Positions 10,896 to 21,350 of a stretch of DNA of 64,000 nucleotides are shown here, piece by piece. Each line of letters opens with the position of its first letter. Position 1 is the first letter of the stretch. Made by a program: the position numbers and the translations under genes. The notes beneath the pieces are model-generated. The model saw only the letters and a program-made list of their open reading frames with translations, was not told the DNA's origin and ran no database searches. This stretch comes from Ichthyophis bannanicus (Eukaryota > Chordata > Amphibia > Gymnophiona > Ichthyophiidae): NCBI GenBank assembly GCA_033557465.1, contig CM066033.1, forward strand, positions 1,240,201,523-1,240,265,522, given 5' to 3'.

Positions 10896-13374
10896 CTATG
10901 CTTTTTTGAATTCAGATACTATCCTCATCTCTACTACCTCCACTGGGAGACAATTCCATGCATCAGCCACTCTTTTGATAAAGACATATTTCCGTTTATT
11001 ACTCCTGAGTCTTTCCTCTTTCACCCTCATCCTATGCCTCCTTGTTGCAGAGTTTGCTTTCAATTGAAAGAGGCTCTCCTCCTGTGTATTTATGCCACAG
11101 AGGTATTTAAACATCTTTATCATATCTCCTCTATTCCACCTTTCCTCTAACATATACATGTTAAGATCCTTAAGTCTATCCTCATATGCTTTATAAAAAA
11201 GTCCACTAACCATTGTGGTAGCCACCCTCTGCACCGACTCCAACCTGTTTATATACTTTTGAAGGTACGGTCTTCAGAATTGTACACAATACTCCAAATG
11301 AGGTCGCACCAAAGACTTGTACAGAGGCACTATCACCTTCTTTTTTCTGCTGGCCATGCCTCTCCCTATGCACACAAGCATTCTTCTAGCTTTTGTCATC
11401 ACCTTTTCTACCTGTTTAGCTACTTTAAGATCGTCAGACACAACCACGCCTAGGTCCTGCTCTTCTTTTGTGGACATAAGTACTTCACCCCCTATATTAT
11501 ACTGCTCCCTTAGATTTTTGCAGCCCAAATGCATGACCCTGCATTTTTAGCATTAAATCTCAGCTGCCAAATTCTCAACCATTCTTCAAGCTTAGTTAGA
11601 TCCTCCTCATGTTATCTACTCCTTCCTGGGTGTCTACTCTAGTGCAGATTTTGGTTTCATCCATAAAGAGGCAAACCTTTCCTGACAGCCCTTCAGTAAT
11701 ATCACTAACAAAGATGTTAAAAAGAATTGGACAAAGGAAAGATCCCTGCAGCACACCAGTGTTAACCTCCTTCTCCTCAGTGTGAGCTCCATTTACCTGC
11801 ACCCTTTGTCAACTTCCCCTCAACCAATTTCTAACCCAACCTGTAACTTCAGGGTCCATCCCTAGGGTGCTCAGTTGGTTGTAAGGAACAGTGTCAAAGG
11901 CTAACTGAAATCCAAGTACACCACAGCTAGGGCTCTCCCTCAGTCCAACTCTGTAGTCACCCAGTCAAAGAAATCAATCAGATTTGTCTGACAAGACCTG
12001 CCTCTGGTGAATCCATGCTGCCGTCGATCCTGTAATCCATTGGATTCCAGAAACCTCACTATTTTCTCTTTCAGCAGTGTTTCCAATATTTTACTCACCA
12101 CAGAGGATAGACTATCCGGCCTGTAGTTTTCAACGACGTCCTTACTTCACTTTTGTGTAAAGGGACCACATGTGCCTCTCTCCAGTCCTCTTTCACCACT
12201 CCCGACTCCAAAGAGGCATTGAAAAGGTCAGGTAGTGGAGCTGCTAGAACGTCTCCAACTTCCCTCAGTATTCTCAAATGTATCCCATCCAGTCCCATAG
12301 CTTGTCTAATTTTAGTTTAGCTAGTTCCTTACGAGCAGTCTTCTGAAAATCTTTTGAAATGCCCCTCGCTTCTGTTCCTGCTTGTGGGTGTTTTCTGAGG
12401 TCCCTCTCCTGGTCCTTCATCTGTGAACACAGAACAGAAGTACTTGTTAAGCAAATCTGCTTTCTCCTCATCAGTTTCTGCATATACCTCCCCTGCACCC
12501 TTTAGTCTGACAATACCACGTTTGCTCTTCCTCCTCTCACTAACATATCTGAAAAATGTCTTATCCCCTCACTTTATTGCATTGCTTATTTCTTCTTCTT
12601 TTTTATATCTTTGCTTTCCTGACTTCTTTGCTAGCTTCTCTAAGTTTTTCCAAATATAGATGCCTGTCTTCCTGTCTCTGTGACCTCTTGTAGTTCAAAA
12701 AGGCCTCCCCCTTTTTCTTCACCTTTTCAGCTACTTCTTTTGAGAACCATAGTGGCCTCCTTTTCTTTTTACCTTTATTTACCTTTCTAACAAAAAAGTT
12801 GGTTCAGCTTAAAATATCCCCTTTCAGTTTTGCCCACAGTTTTTCTATATCCCCCAGCTCTTCCCATCCCACTAAAGACTTCTTGAGGTATTGGCCCATC
12901 TTGGCAAAGTTAGCTTTCCTAAAGTCTAAGACCCTCGCTTTTGAATGGATTTCATCAGCCTTAGTCCTAATACTAAATCATACCATCTGGTGATCACTGG
13001 ATATGAGATGATCTCCCACTATAACATCAGAAACACTTTCACCATTGATAAACACCAAGTACAGTATGGCCCTTTTGCATGTGGGTTTTGTTACCAGTTG
13101 CCTGAATAGTTCTCCCTGTACAGAATCCAGAATCTCCTTACTTCTAGATGACACCGCAGCAGGGATGTGCCAATCAACATCCGGCATATTCAAATCACCT
13201 ATCAGTAGCACATCCCCTTTCCTGGCAATGCTGTGTTGTCCTCTACTGTCCATTTCCTCTCCCTGTGAGGAGGGTCTGTATATCATACCAATGCAAATGG
13301 ATTTCTCTTTCCTTCTTTCTAGTGTAACCCACAGTGCCTCTTCTCTCCCTTTTAAACCCTGTAATTCTATAGCT
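10896..13374 (-). pseudogene. CR1 ORF2 (endonuclease-reverse transcriptase), decayed
   Basis: The encoded enzyme would nick DNA and prime reverse transcription of the CR1 RNA. From N to C: endonuclease with the block around LLIGDLNMPDVDWHIP (about 13,200) and SSDHQMV (13,000); RT with GLDGIHLRIL (12,290), GVLQGSFLCPILFNIF (11,735) and a degenerate active-site box LFMDETK (11,665), where active copies have F/YADD. Then the C-terminal domain with ESVQRVAT, LEERWNRGDMI and SFLPVEVVEM-like motifs (11,240-10,900). Several frameshifts and stops; one catalytic Asp is lost. Continues across the Gypsy insertion at 13,374. Confidence 0.88.
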
Positions 13375-13608
13375 TGTGATGAGGAAGCCTCTAGTGAGCA
13401 TATGGAAGTAGAAGAAAAGAATGATTTTACCTTTAAGAGAAGTGACATCCCTGCAGTACACACGTTTCAGCGTTTGCCAAAAGAAACCAAGCACAGAGAA
13501 ACTGAAGCTAGGCTGCCACACCCAAGCTCTGCTGACGTAGTAGCAAGCTTGGAACCTAATTACAGACACCTGTCCAGAGAGGCAGAGACACGGCTCAGAG
13601 CGCAGGAA

Positions 13609-13614
13609 TATAAA
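13609..13614 (+). promoter_or_regulatory. TATA box of 5' LTR
   Basis: TATAAA in the context GGAATATAAACCCTGG, about 235 bp into the LTR. It is conserved at 18,040-18,045 in the 3' LTR, so it is the likely RNA polymerase II core promoter; the transcript would start about 25-30 bp downstream. Confidence 0.7.
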
Positions 13615-14413
13615 CCCTGGCTAGAGAGATAGTCAGGAGGAGAAGAAGTACGAGAAGGATGACGAGAACAAGGAAGAGACAGGAGAACAACAACGACAGT
13701 ACACGAGAGGGAACAGAGGAGGAGACACAGCTGGAGAAGTGGAGGTGAAGCAATCAGATCTGAAGGGGAGAAGAGAAACCTTCAAACCCCAGTGCCACAT
13801 AGAAAGGTTCAGAGAGTTCAGAGGTGGGAGCCCAGGACTCAGTCCAAGAGTCTACAAAGCCTAGCCTGGAACAGAGAACCGGGGCAGAGCTCCAGGGAGG
13901 AACTCCAACAAGGGAACCAGAGACTGCTTCCCCATAGCTGGAGAGAAATTGCTGAACAGAGCCAGAGAGGAGTCTCCACAACCTCAGGTACCTATAATCC
14001 CTATCACATAGAGCTATGCTCAAAGGAGACACTGAACCCCTTAGGGAGGAGTTACCCTAAGACGTATGATAGTAGCTTGAAGCAAAACACTGCAGTTCAG
14101 GAGTTGGAGAAAATGCAAGTGGACTATAATGAGAATGATTCATTACCATCTGAAGTACCTATGGACTGTACGTTATGTTTAGCTGATGACATTGATTCCC
14201 TTTGCTAGTGTATATTGGAGAGCTGGGGGAAGACAAAGGAAAAGAGAATATTTTTCTTTGTTGAAGGAAGCTGCTATGTTTTTCTTTATCTTTTAAGCAG
14301 TTGCACTTTTGAGTAAAGAGTGTGAAGCTCAGCCAGCATACTTGTGTAAATAACCTTGAGCGAACAACTGAAGAATTATCCTGATGCAACCTGCATAGAA
14401 CCTTTTGTTGGGG

Positions 14414-14419
14414 AATAAA
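14414..14419 (+). terminator. Polyadenylation signal in 5' LTR
   Basis: AATAAA followed by a T/G-rich stretch (TTTTGTCATCTTTGCC). The counterpart at 18,843-18,848 in the 3' LTR would end the genomic transcript. Confidence 0.7.
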
Positions 14420-14595
14420 TTTTGTCATCTTTGCCTTTACCACTGGTTTCATGACTATTTCTTCTTAGAAGGCAAAAGAACTACCACTCCCAGCAGTCTT
14501 AGCTGGAGCAAAAATAGTTTATCCCACCTTCTATAAGGAGAACATAATGGCAACCCTAACCCTCTTAGCATGAGGTGGAGGGCTAGGGCATGACA

Positions 14596-14951
14596 AGTGG
14601 CGTAGTTGTTGGATCATTTTTGGTACATCAGGATTTACAAACACTCCAGGATATACGCCAAAGGTTTCTTCAAGCACCAAAACTGCTGAGCTGTGCTGTG
14701 AATGGCAGTGTGGAAAATCGCTGGTAATGTCGGCCAGAGCAATGAGGACCAGTGAAACACTCCTTTTCAAGGCAAGAGTCTATGCCTGTGCTCAGGTCAG
14801 GTAAAGAGTATTTGGGCGTGGGTAATTAGGATTCAAGTGAAAGAGGTGTCCAAGCATTCATGTTAGAAGGGACTAACAAAAGTTTTGTAGTATCTCACTT
14901 GGTGGGCTTTGTTTGTCTTTTGTTCTTCCTGCAGAGAAAACTGTGGAAATG
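14596..14951 (+). promoter_or_regulatory. Primer-binding site and gag leader
   Basis: The LTR ends at 14,595. Two bases later the sequence TGGCGTAGTTGTTGG begins where a tRNA primer-binding site is expected; TGG at its start fits the CCA tail of a tRNA. I cannot say which tRNA. About 340 bp of untranslated leader follow before gag. Confidence 0.5.
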
Positions 14952-15790
14952 GATCCCAAAGAAGTTCTACAATGGATGGCATCTCAGTTTGAGAAGCAAC
15001 GAGAGATGGCTCATCGTGCGCTAGAACAGGCTGTGGCAACTTTGCAGGCCCAGCAAAAGCCGATAGTGGACTTAATGGAGGCGTTGCTCGCCAGCCAGAA
15101 AGCGACAGGGGGAGCAATGCCAACTCCGTCGACTTTGGATGCAACAACACATACCTGTGTGGTAGGACCACAGACTTGTGGGACTTTTTCATTTGGACAA
15201 CTTGCAATAGGTGATGATGTTGATGATTTCATAGAAGCGTTTGAGAGAGTTGCCCATACTGTGGGGTGGCCGATGGAACAATGGGCAGTACGGCTAGCCA
15301 CATCCGTCACGGGAGAGGCACTAGCAACCTACAGGGCCATGCCAGCGGCACGTGCTACAGATTATGGAGAGCTCAAAAAGGCTATCCAAGACCGCTTGGG
15401 TTTAACTCCAATGGTATACCATCGCATGCTGAGAGCTACAAAGTTAAGAGCTGGTGAGACACCTAAGGCTCTGTGCCAAAGGGTCAGAAGCTTAACTTTA
15501 AAATGGTTAGCTCCAGAAGGAAAAACCATGGAGTCAATAATAGATACAATTGTGTTAGAGAAGTTCATGGCTGCGGTCCCTAAGGAAATTCAATCTTTTC
15601 TGATATTACAAAACTGCCGGACCACAGTAGAGGCAGCCCTGCTAACCGAGTGGTATTTAGAGGCAGAATTGGCTGGTCAGGCAAAAGGGGGCGCTCTGAG
15701 AATATCAGCGGAGGCTAGTTTTGGAAAATCAGAAAAGGGACCAATGCAAGATGTGGAATGTATAAAAAGTTATTTGCCTAAGCAAAGAAA
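14952..15790 (+). CDS. gag: Gag polyprotein with SCAN-like capsid domain
   Basis: Structural protein that would assemble the particle around element RNA. I take the ATG at 14,952 (MDPKEVLQWM); an in-frame ATG at 14,913 is also possible. Residues 90-200 form a retrotransposon gag domain. Its second half (VRSLTLKWLAPEGKT, EKFMAAVPKEIQSF, EAALLTEWYLEAEL) follows the SCAN-domain pattern, consistent with the known origin of vertebrate SCAN domains from Gmr1-type Gypsy gag. The nucleocapsid CCHC knuckle (CFKCGKQGHIQKEC, 15,794-15,835) lies in another frame, shared with protease. The shift falls in the A-rich run at 15,781-15,793 and could be a natural frameshift or decay. Confidence 0.85.
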
Positions 15791-15793
15791 AGA

Positions 15794-17386
15794 TGTTTCA
15801 AATGTGGAAAACAAGGTCACATACAAAAGGAATGTAAAGCACGTACAGCATTGATAAGTGCTAATGTGAAACAGGTACGAGAAGGTTTCCTTTTGAATGT
15901 TGAGGTCCAAGGCATTTCTACTAACGCTCTACTCGACTCAGGTGCTGACCAGAGTATGATCTCTAGGAGACTCTGGTAGGCAATTGAAGCCTGGAGTGAG
16001 TCAGTCCCGAGCCGACCAGAGGGAAGGGTCAGAATTAGATGTATCCATGGTGCATCCTCCTTCTATCCCATGCACAAGCTATCAATAAAGGGGTTAGAAA
16101 TACAGAGGGAAGTCCTGGTAGCGATAGTCCCAAAATTGCCCCATGACCTAGTGCTGGGTAGGGATTGGCCCCAGTTCAGAAGAGGGTTGGAGAAGGGCCT
16201 ACATCCAAAAGTGGGCCTGGTGTCTATGCGATCCCAGTCAGCGACCCCAGATATAAAGGATGAACCCCCAGATGAGTCACTAGGTGAACTACCAACACAC
16301 GATGACCTAATAGCTTCCCCTTCTGATAGGCCTAAAAAGGGAAAGGCTGAGAAGCGCAGGGAAAGACAGCGTAGGGCTCAGGGGAGAGCCGAGATGGAGG
16401 CAGGACAAGGGTTACCTTGGGTTCCAGCCGAATTGGTTAAAAAGTTCCCGTCCTTCCCCAAGGAGCAGCAAGCGGATCCCGTGCTAAAACGGGCCTTTGA
16501 ATATGCCCAGGTTGAGAGGGATATCCTCCCAAGATTCCTTTTGGATAAGGGAGTACTATATAGGGAGAGTATTGATCCACAGGCAGGGATGGTCAGGAAG
16601 CATCTGGTGGTACCTGCCACTTTTAGGACAGTGGTTTTGAGGCTGGCCCATGACCACCCCGTAGGCGGTCACAAAGGAGTACAGGGGACTTTAGACCAGA
16701 TTCTTGCCCATTTTTACTGGCTGGGTGTTTTCAAGGATACCACCCACTTCTGTGAGTCGTGCCCTTCGTGTCAGCGAGTTACCTCTGTTAAACCACCAGG
16801 GGTGCCCATGATTCCGACTCCCATGATATCAGAACCCATCCGACGAATCACAATGGATATAGTGGGACCTTTGCTGAAGACACCCCGAGGGTTTCAATAT
16901 ATATTAGTTATAGTGGATCAGGCCACCAGGTTTCCGTGGGCCATTCCCTTACGGAACATCTCTGTGAAAACAATAGCCTCAGAGATAATTAAGCTATTTT
17001 GTGAGGTGGGTTTTCCCCAGGAGGTGCTGACAGATTGGGGTAGCAATTTCATGTCAAAGTATTTGGCCCAAGTATGGGATGCTTTCGGGGTACAACATGT
17101 AAAGACAGCCGCCTATCACCCCCAGTCCAATGGACTAGTTGAGAGATTAAACCAGATACTGAAGCAAATGCTAAGGTGAGGCTTGGATGTTAATATGTCC
17201 GAGTGGGATGTTATGCTCCCCTTTGTGTTATACACCTACCGCGAGGGGACACAGACATTTTTAGGGGCATCCCCCAATGAGTTAATGTACGGACGTGCCC
17301 CACGAGGAATTTTAGACATATTACGAGAACAATGGGTTGAGCCTGAGGTAGAAGTATTGGGGTACCCCATTTTCTGCGAGATTTGA
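15794..17386 (+). pseudogene. pol: pol part 1: CCHC knuckle, protease, integrase
   Basis: A single frame runs from the knuckle (15,794) through protease and integrase with two stops: TAG at 15,977 and TGA at 17,177. Protease: aspartic active site LLDSGAD (about 15,925) and LGRDW near 16,155. Integrase: HHCC zinc region with H-H spacing in LAHDHPVGGH and C-C in CESCPSCQ (16,640-16,775), then the catalytic D (MDIVGP, 16,853), D (LTDWGSNF, 17,030) and E (GLVERLN, 17,137), so the DDE triad is intact. A frameshift near 17,350 moves the C-terminus to the next frame. No RT lies between protease and integrase. Confidence 0.88.
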
Positions 17387-17805
17387 GGGGGCAGTTGCAA
17401 AGGACCTCCCAGGTGACAGAAGAAAACCTACAGGCCAGCCAGGATCGCCAGAAGACGTATTATGATCAAGGTACAAAATGCCACCAAATAGCCCTAGGAC
17501 AGAAGGTTATAGTAATGGTGGTGGACGCCAGGCCAAAATTAGAGGTCCAATGGAAAGGACCCTATAAAGTGGTCAAACAGGTGGGTCCGGTATCTTACGC
17601 AGTAGAGAACAATAGGGGCCGCCAGCAGGTTTACCACGTAAACGTCCTTAGGCCCTGGCGTGAAAGAACAGCAGTAGCCAGTCTATCCAGAGTGGAATAC
17701 AAGGCAGGAAGGTTACAGCAAGATATCGAGGCCCTATCACGGATTACGAGCTGTGTGGGTGAAATGTCGCCAGCCCATAATATCTTAAGGGGGGGGGGGG
17801 GGATA
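17360..17805 (+). pseudogene. pol: pol part 2: integrase C-terminal domain and tail
   Basis: Continuation of integrase after the frameshift. It carries a GPY/F-like module: WKGPYKVVKQVGPVSYAV followed by QVYHVNVLRPW (17,550-17,660), the usual C-terminal DNA-binding module of Gypsy integrases. About 45 further residues lead without a stop into the polypurine tract and on into the 3' LTR. In typical Gypsy elements the frame ends near here, or RT follows in Gmr1 order; neither is seen. Confidence 0.82.
17787..17805 (+). promoter_or_regulatory. Polypurine tract
   Basis: AA followed by fourteen G and an A (17,787-17,803), directly before the 3' LTR start. This is the plus-strand primer site for reverse transcription. 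A pure G-run of this length is prone to slippage, which would change the reading frame between pol and the LTR frame. Confidence 0.9.
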
Positions 17806-18636
17806 TGTGATGAGGAAGCCTCTAGTGAGCATATGGAAGTAGAAGAAAAGAATGATTTTACCTTTAAGAGAAGTGACATCCCTGCAGTACACACTTTTCA
17901 GTGTTTGCCAAAAGAAAGCAAGCACAGAGAAACTGAAGCTAGGCTGCCACACCCAAGCTCCGCTGACGTAGTAGTAAGCTTGGAACCTAATTACAGACAC
18001 CTGTCCAGAGAGGCAGAGACACGGCTCAGAGAGCAGGAATATAAACCCTGGCTAGAGAGAGAGTCAGGAGGAGAAGTATGAGAAGGACGACGAGAACAAG
18101 GAAGAGACAGGAGAACAATGACGACAGTACACGAGAGGGAACAGAGGAGGAGACACAGCTGGAGAAGTGGAGGTGAAGCAATCAGATCTGAAGGGGAGAA
18201 GAGAAACCTTCAAACCCCAGTGCCACATAGAAAGGTTCAGAGAGTTCAGAGGTGGGAGCCCAGGACTCAGTCCAAGAGTCTACAAAGCCTAGCCTGGAAA
18301 AGAGAACCGGGGCAGAGCTCCAGGGAGGAACTCCAACAAGGGAACCAGAGACTGCTTCCCCATAGCTGGAGGGAAATTGCTGAACAGAGCCAGAGAGGAG
18401 TCTCCACAACCTCAGGTACCTATAATCCCTATCACATAGAGCTATGCTCAAAGGAGACACTGAACCCCTTAGGGAGGAGTTACCCTAAGACGTATGATAG
18501 TAGCTTGAAGCAAAACACTGCAGTTCAGGAGTTGGAGAAAATGCAAGTGGACTGTAATGAGAATGATTCATTACCATCTGAAGTACCTATGGACTGTACG
18601 TTATGTTTAGCTGATGACATTGATTCCCTTTGCTAG
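17806..18636 (+). pseudogene. LTR-encoded frame continuous with pol (about 276 codons)
   Basis: The pol frame crosses the polypurine tract and stays open through U3 and R to a TAG at 18,634-18,636, before the AATAAA at 18,843. In this LTR the only interruption is TGA at 18,079-18,081, where the 5' LTR has CGA. The 5' LTR has TAG (13,630) and TGA (13,660), where this LTR has GAG and CGA. Every stop is therefore private to one copy, and the ancestral LTR was open throughout. The product would begin acidic (EVEEKND), become Arg-rich in the middle (REQRRRHSW) and end with a Cys-containing tail (CTLCLADDIDSLC). I recognise no domain. It could extend integrase or be a separate product. Confidence 0.6.
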
Positions 18637-19023
18637 TGTATATTGGAGAGCTGGGGGAAGACAAAGGAAAAGAGAATATTTTTCTTTGTTGAAGGAAACT
18701 GCTATGTTTTTCTTTATCTGTTAAGCAGTTGCACTTTTGAGTAAAGAGTGTGAAGCTCAGCCAGCATACTTGTGTAAATAACCTTGAGCGAACAACTGAA
18801 GAATTATCCTGATGCAACCTGCATAGAACCTTTTGTTTGGGGAATAAATTTTGTCATCTTTGCCTTTACCACTGGTTTCATGACTATTTCTTCTTAGAAG
18901 GCAAAAGAACTACCATTCCCAGCAGTCTTAGCTGGAGCAAAATAGTTTATCCCACCTTCTATAAGGAGAACATAATGGCAACCCTAACCCTCTTAGCCTG
19001 AGGCCGAGGGCTATGGCATGACA
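17806..19023 (+). repeat. 3' LTR of Gypsy element
   Basis: 1,218 bp, TGTGATGAGG to GGCATGACA, with TATAAA at 18,040-18,045 and AATAAA at 18,843-18,848. Followed by target duplication AGCT (19,024-19,027), after which CR1 sequence resumes. Confidence 0.95.
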
Positions 19024-19262
19024 AGCTTTAATATTATTTTTTACATATAGTGCCACTCCTTCTCACCTTCTTCCTTCCCTGTCCTTCCTGAGTAAAGTAT
19101 AGCCTGGTATAATTATATCCCAGTCATGGTTGTCCTTGAACCATGTCTGCAGGATGCGACTAAATCCAGGTCAGCCTCTTCCATTAAAGCCTGAGCTTTT
19201 GGGATATTATTTCCCATGCTACAGGCATTTATACACACCGCTTTCCAGATGTTGTCCCTTTT
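19024..19262 (-). pseudogene. CR1 ORF2 endonuclease start (fragment)
   Basis: Middle block of the split CR1. Read on the minus strand it encodes the start of the endonuclease, with residues corresponding to EADLDLVA and NHDWD in the plus-strand CR1 at 24,850-24,910. Bounded by the Gypsy TSD on one side and the L1 TSD (ATGTTGTCCCTTTT) on the other. Confidence 0.8.
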
Positions 19263-19473
19263 TTTTTTTTTTTTTCTTTTATTAATTTCAAAATTTGAAT
19301 TCATATAATACAATAAAAGAAAATCAAAACTATTTAGCTACATCGGATGTATAAACATCAAACAAGTAAACCAAAAACATTGATATAGCCCTCATCAAGG
19401 AACTCAACTGAACATTAAATACAGGTCATACTCAGGAAAATTAGACACAAGGCCCACAAAGGGAGGCAGCAAC

Positions 19474-20613
19474 TTATTCTTGGGTGCTCTGAACTTCACT
19501 AAGTGCCTTCCGCTTCTCGGACAAAAAACTTTCCAATTGAGTGACTTCAGTGAAAATATATGAAACCTCCTTCCAGGTAATTACACACTTACATGGAAAG
19601 CGGAGGAAAAAGGAGGTTTCACCTAAAGACAAAACCTGGGACTTCAAGGCGAGGAACTGCCTTCGCCTAAGCTGAGTGCTGCGTGCAACATCAGGGAAAA
19701 CATTTACTAGATGTCCACAAAACTTTACAGTCTTGTGTTTGAAAAAGGCCCGCAGCACACGTTGCTTAACTTCTTTAGTCAAAAATGTCACCAGCAAAGT
19801 AGATCGAGAATTGATTATGTCCTGGGAGTCCTCGAGAAAGGCTGTGAGATTAGCAATAGAAGGTTCAATAACATCAAACTCCCCCTCAATCGGATTGACT
19901 CTCTTAAGGTTAGGGGATATATAATATATCTGAGAAACTAAGATAGATTCCTTGATTAGTAAGACTTCCTGAAGGTACTTATCCAATAAAATCTTAGGAG
20001 CGAGGAGTTTAGAAATCGGAAAATTTAAGAAACGCAAATTGCAAGAACGAGCAAAGTTCTCCATTGCTTCAATTTTATTATGGAGAGTCAGAGAGTCCCT
20101 AATACCAACTGCCTGAGCAGCATGTATGGAACCCATCTGACCCTCCAATTTTGAAATGGCTGTATTAAGCAAGACCGTTTTACCGTCTAACTGTCGTAAA
20201 GAGACTACTGTCTCTTGAGAAAATCTAGCTAAAGAATCAAAAGTACCTGAGATCTTACTGTCAATAGACTAAAGAACACCCCAAACATCCTTCAAGGTAA
20301 TCTCATTATCAGAAGCAATAGTCGGGAGTGCAAGAGCAGCCCCTGACTCAACGGAGAGAACCAGTTTGGGCAAGGAGAAAGAATCATCTAATCCTCTTAC
20401 CTTGTCGAGAGACTCCACACCAGAAGCAGGAAGCACAGTAGCAAAGGGGCATGGCGGCGGAGATCTTCCCCCTGAACTCAGGGAGGCGCCCTCAGGAGAC
20501 GAATGAGCAATGGGCAGCAAAGCGAAATGCTTATCCAGGGGTCCCGTTGGTTTAGCACTACCGACAGGGTCCCCTTCAGAAGCACTCTTACCTTTACCCT
20601 TCCGTTTGCCCAT
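19474..20613 (-). pseudogene. L1-type ORF1 protein, one in-frame stop
   Basis: RNA-binding nucleic-acid chaperone of an L1-type element. I choose the ATG giving MGKRKGKGKSASEG (20,613); an upstream in-frame ATG at 20,706 lies in the leader. A low-complexity basic N-terminus is followed by a coiled-coil-like stretch (LNTAISKLEGQMGSI, ... LHNKIEAMENFAR), then the RRM-like core beginning CNLRFLNFP (about 20,045), then the C-terminal domain (RVLRAFFKHKTV, STQLRRRQFLALKSQV). One TAG stop at 20,269-20,271 splits an otherwise open 380-codon frame. Homologous to the frame at 24,052-24,294. Confidence 0.8.
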
Positions 20614-20803
20614 ATCACAGGGAACTAAGGGCAAATTAAGAAATAACCAACAAACTTTGACTAAACAAAACTGCCTCTCTTCCAGAGCCGAGGAGCGCGC
20701 AGACACTAAGATGATATTGTGACGTCGCAGCGACGTCGAACCACGCTCCGCGAAACACGCTCCGCGGAAAAGGAAGGCAGGCTTTAAGGAAAAGCAGAAC
20801 AGA

Positions 20804-21336
20804 GGGTCCTCTCACAGCTGCGGTTCACTCTCCCCTGCCTGTCCGATAGTCCGGGGAATCTCCAACGCTCAATGCAGCACGCTGCACACAGCAGCAGTCC
20901 CTGAGGCCAAATGAATGACCCCGGATGCCTCCTGCACACTTCCCAGCCGAGTTCAGATAACGCAGAATAAACTGGCAGCTTTTATGTTCACAGGGGGTCC
21001 TCTCACAGCTGCGGTTCACTCTCCCCTGCCTGTCTGATAGTCCGGGGAATCTCCAACGCTCAATGCAGCACGCTGCACACAGCAGCAGTCCCTGAGGCCA
21101 AATGAATGACCCCGGATGCCTCCTGCACACTTCCCAGCCGAGTTCAGATAACGCAGAATAAACTGGCAGCTTTTATGTTCACAGGGGGTCCTCTCACAGC
21201 TGCGGTTCACTTTCTCCTGCCTGTCCGATAGTCCGGGGAATCTCCAACGCTCAATGCAGCACGCTGCACACAGCAGCAGTCCCTGAGGCCAAATGAATGA
21301 CCCCGGATGCCTCCTGCACACTTTCCAGCCGAGTTC
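20804..21336 (-). promoter_or_regulatory. Tandem 191-bp monomers (probable L1 promoter)
   Basis: Units start GGGTCCTCTCACAGCTG at 20,804, 20,995 and 21,186, a spacing of exactly 191 bp. The outermost copy is truncated at 21,336, where the element begins. Units are nearly identical (two or three differences each). They lie at the 5' end of the ORF1-only L1 (minus strand), like the monomeric promoters of mouse L1. The Cys-rich frames in them are repeats of a non-coding unit. Confidence 0.88.
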
Positions 21337-21350
21337 ATGTTGTCCCTTTT

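Larger units (their letters stand above)
13375..14595 (+). repeat. 5' LTR of Gypsy element
   Basis: 1,221 bp, starts TGTGATGAGG and ends GGCATGACA. About 20 substitutions and a few short indels separate it from the 3' LTR (17,806-19,023), roughly 2 percent by eye, so the insertion is moderately young. TATAAA at 13,609-13,614 and AATAAA at 14,414-14,419 bracket a likely R region. The 4-bp target duplication AGCT lies at 13,371-13,374. An open frame crosses most of the LTR (see the 3' LTR frame entry), here broken by TAG at 13,630 and TGA at 13,660. Confidence 0.95.
13375..19023 (+). mobile_element. Gypsy (Metaviridae) LTR element, Gmr1/SCAN-type, lacking reverse transcriptase
   Basis: Complete LTR-to-LTR insertion within the CR1, TSD AGCT (13,371-13,374 and 19,024-19,027). 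Order: 5' LTR, leader, gag with SCAN-like capsid domain, CCHC knuckle, protease, integrase, polypurine tract, 3' LTR. No RT or RNase H coding is present anywhere between the LTRs: protease runs directly to the integrase zinc-binding region, and the integrase C-terminus runs to the polypurine tract. Gmr1-type elements carry integrase upstream of RT, so loss of a 3' RT-RNase H block is the simplest reading. Mobilisation would need enzyme from a relative. Confidence 0.9.
19263..21336 (-). mobile_element. ORF1-only L1-type element with tandem 5' monomers
   Basis: Minus-strand non-LTR element of 2.07 kb with a 14-bp target duplication ATGTTGTCCCTTTT (19,249-19,262 and 21,337-21,350) and a poly-A tail, seen as the T-run at 19,263-19,276. 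From 5' to 3': two full and one partial 191-bp monomers, a short leader, a complete ORF1, 213 bp of 3' UTR and the tail. No ORF2 is present and nothing suggests a late deletion. The arrangement matches the HAL1 (half-L1) type of mammals, which depends on an L1 for retrotransposition. Confidence 0.85.
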
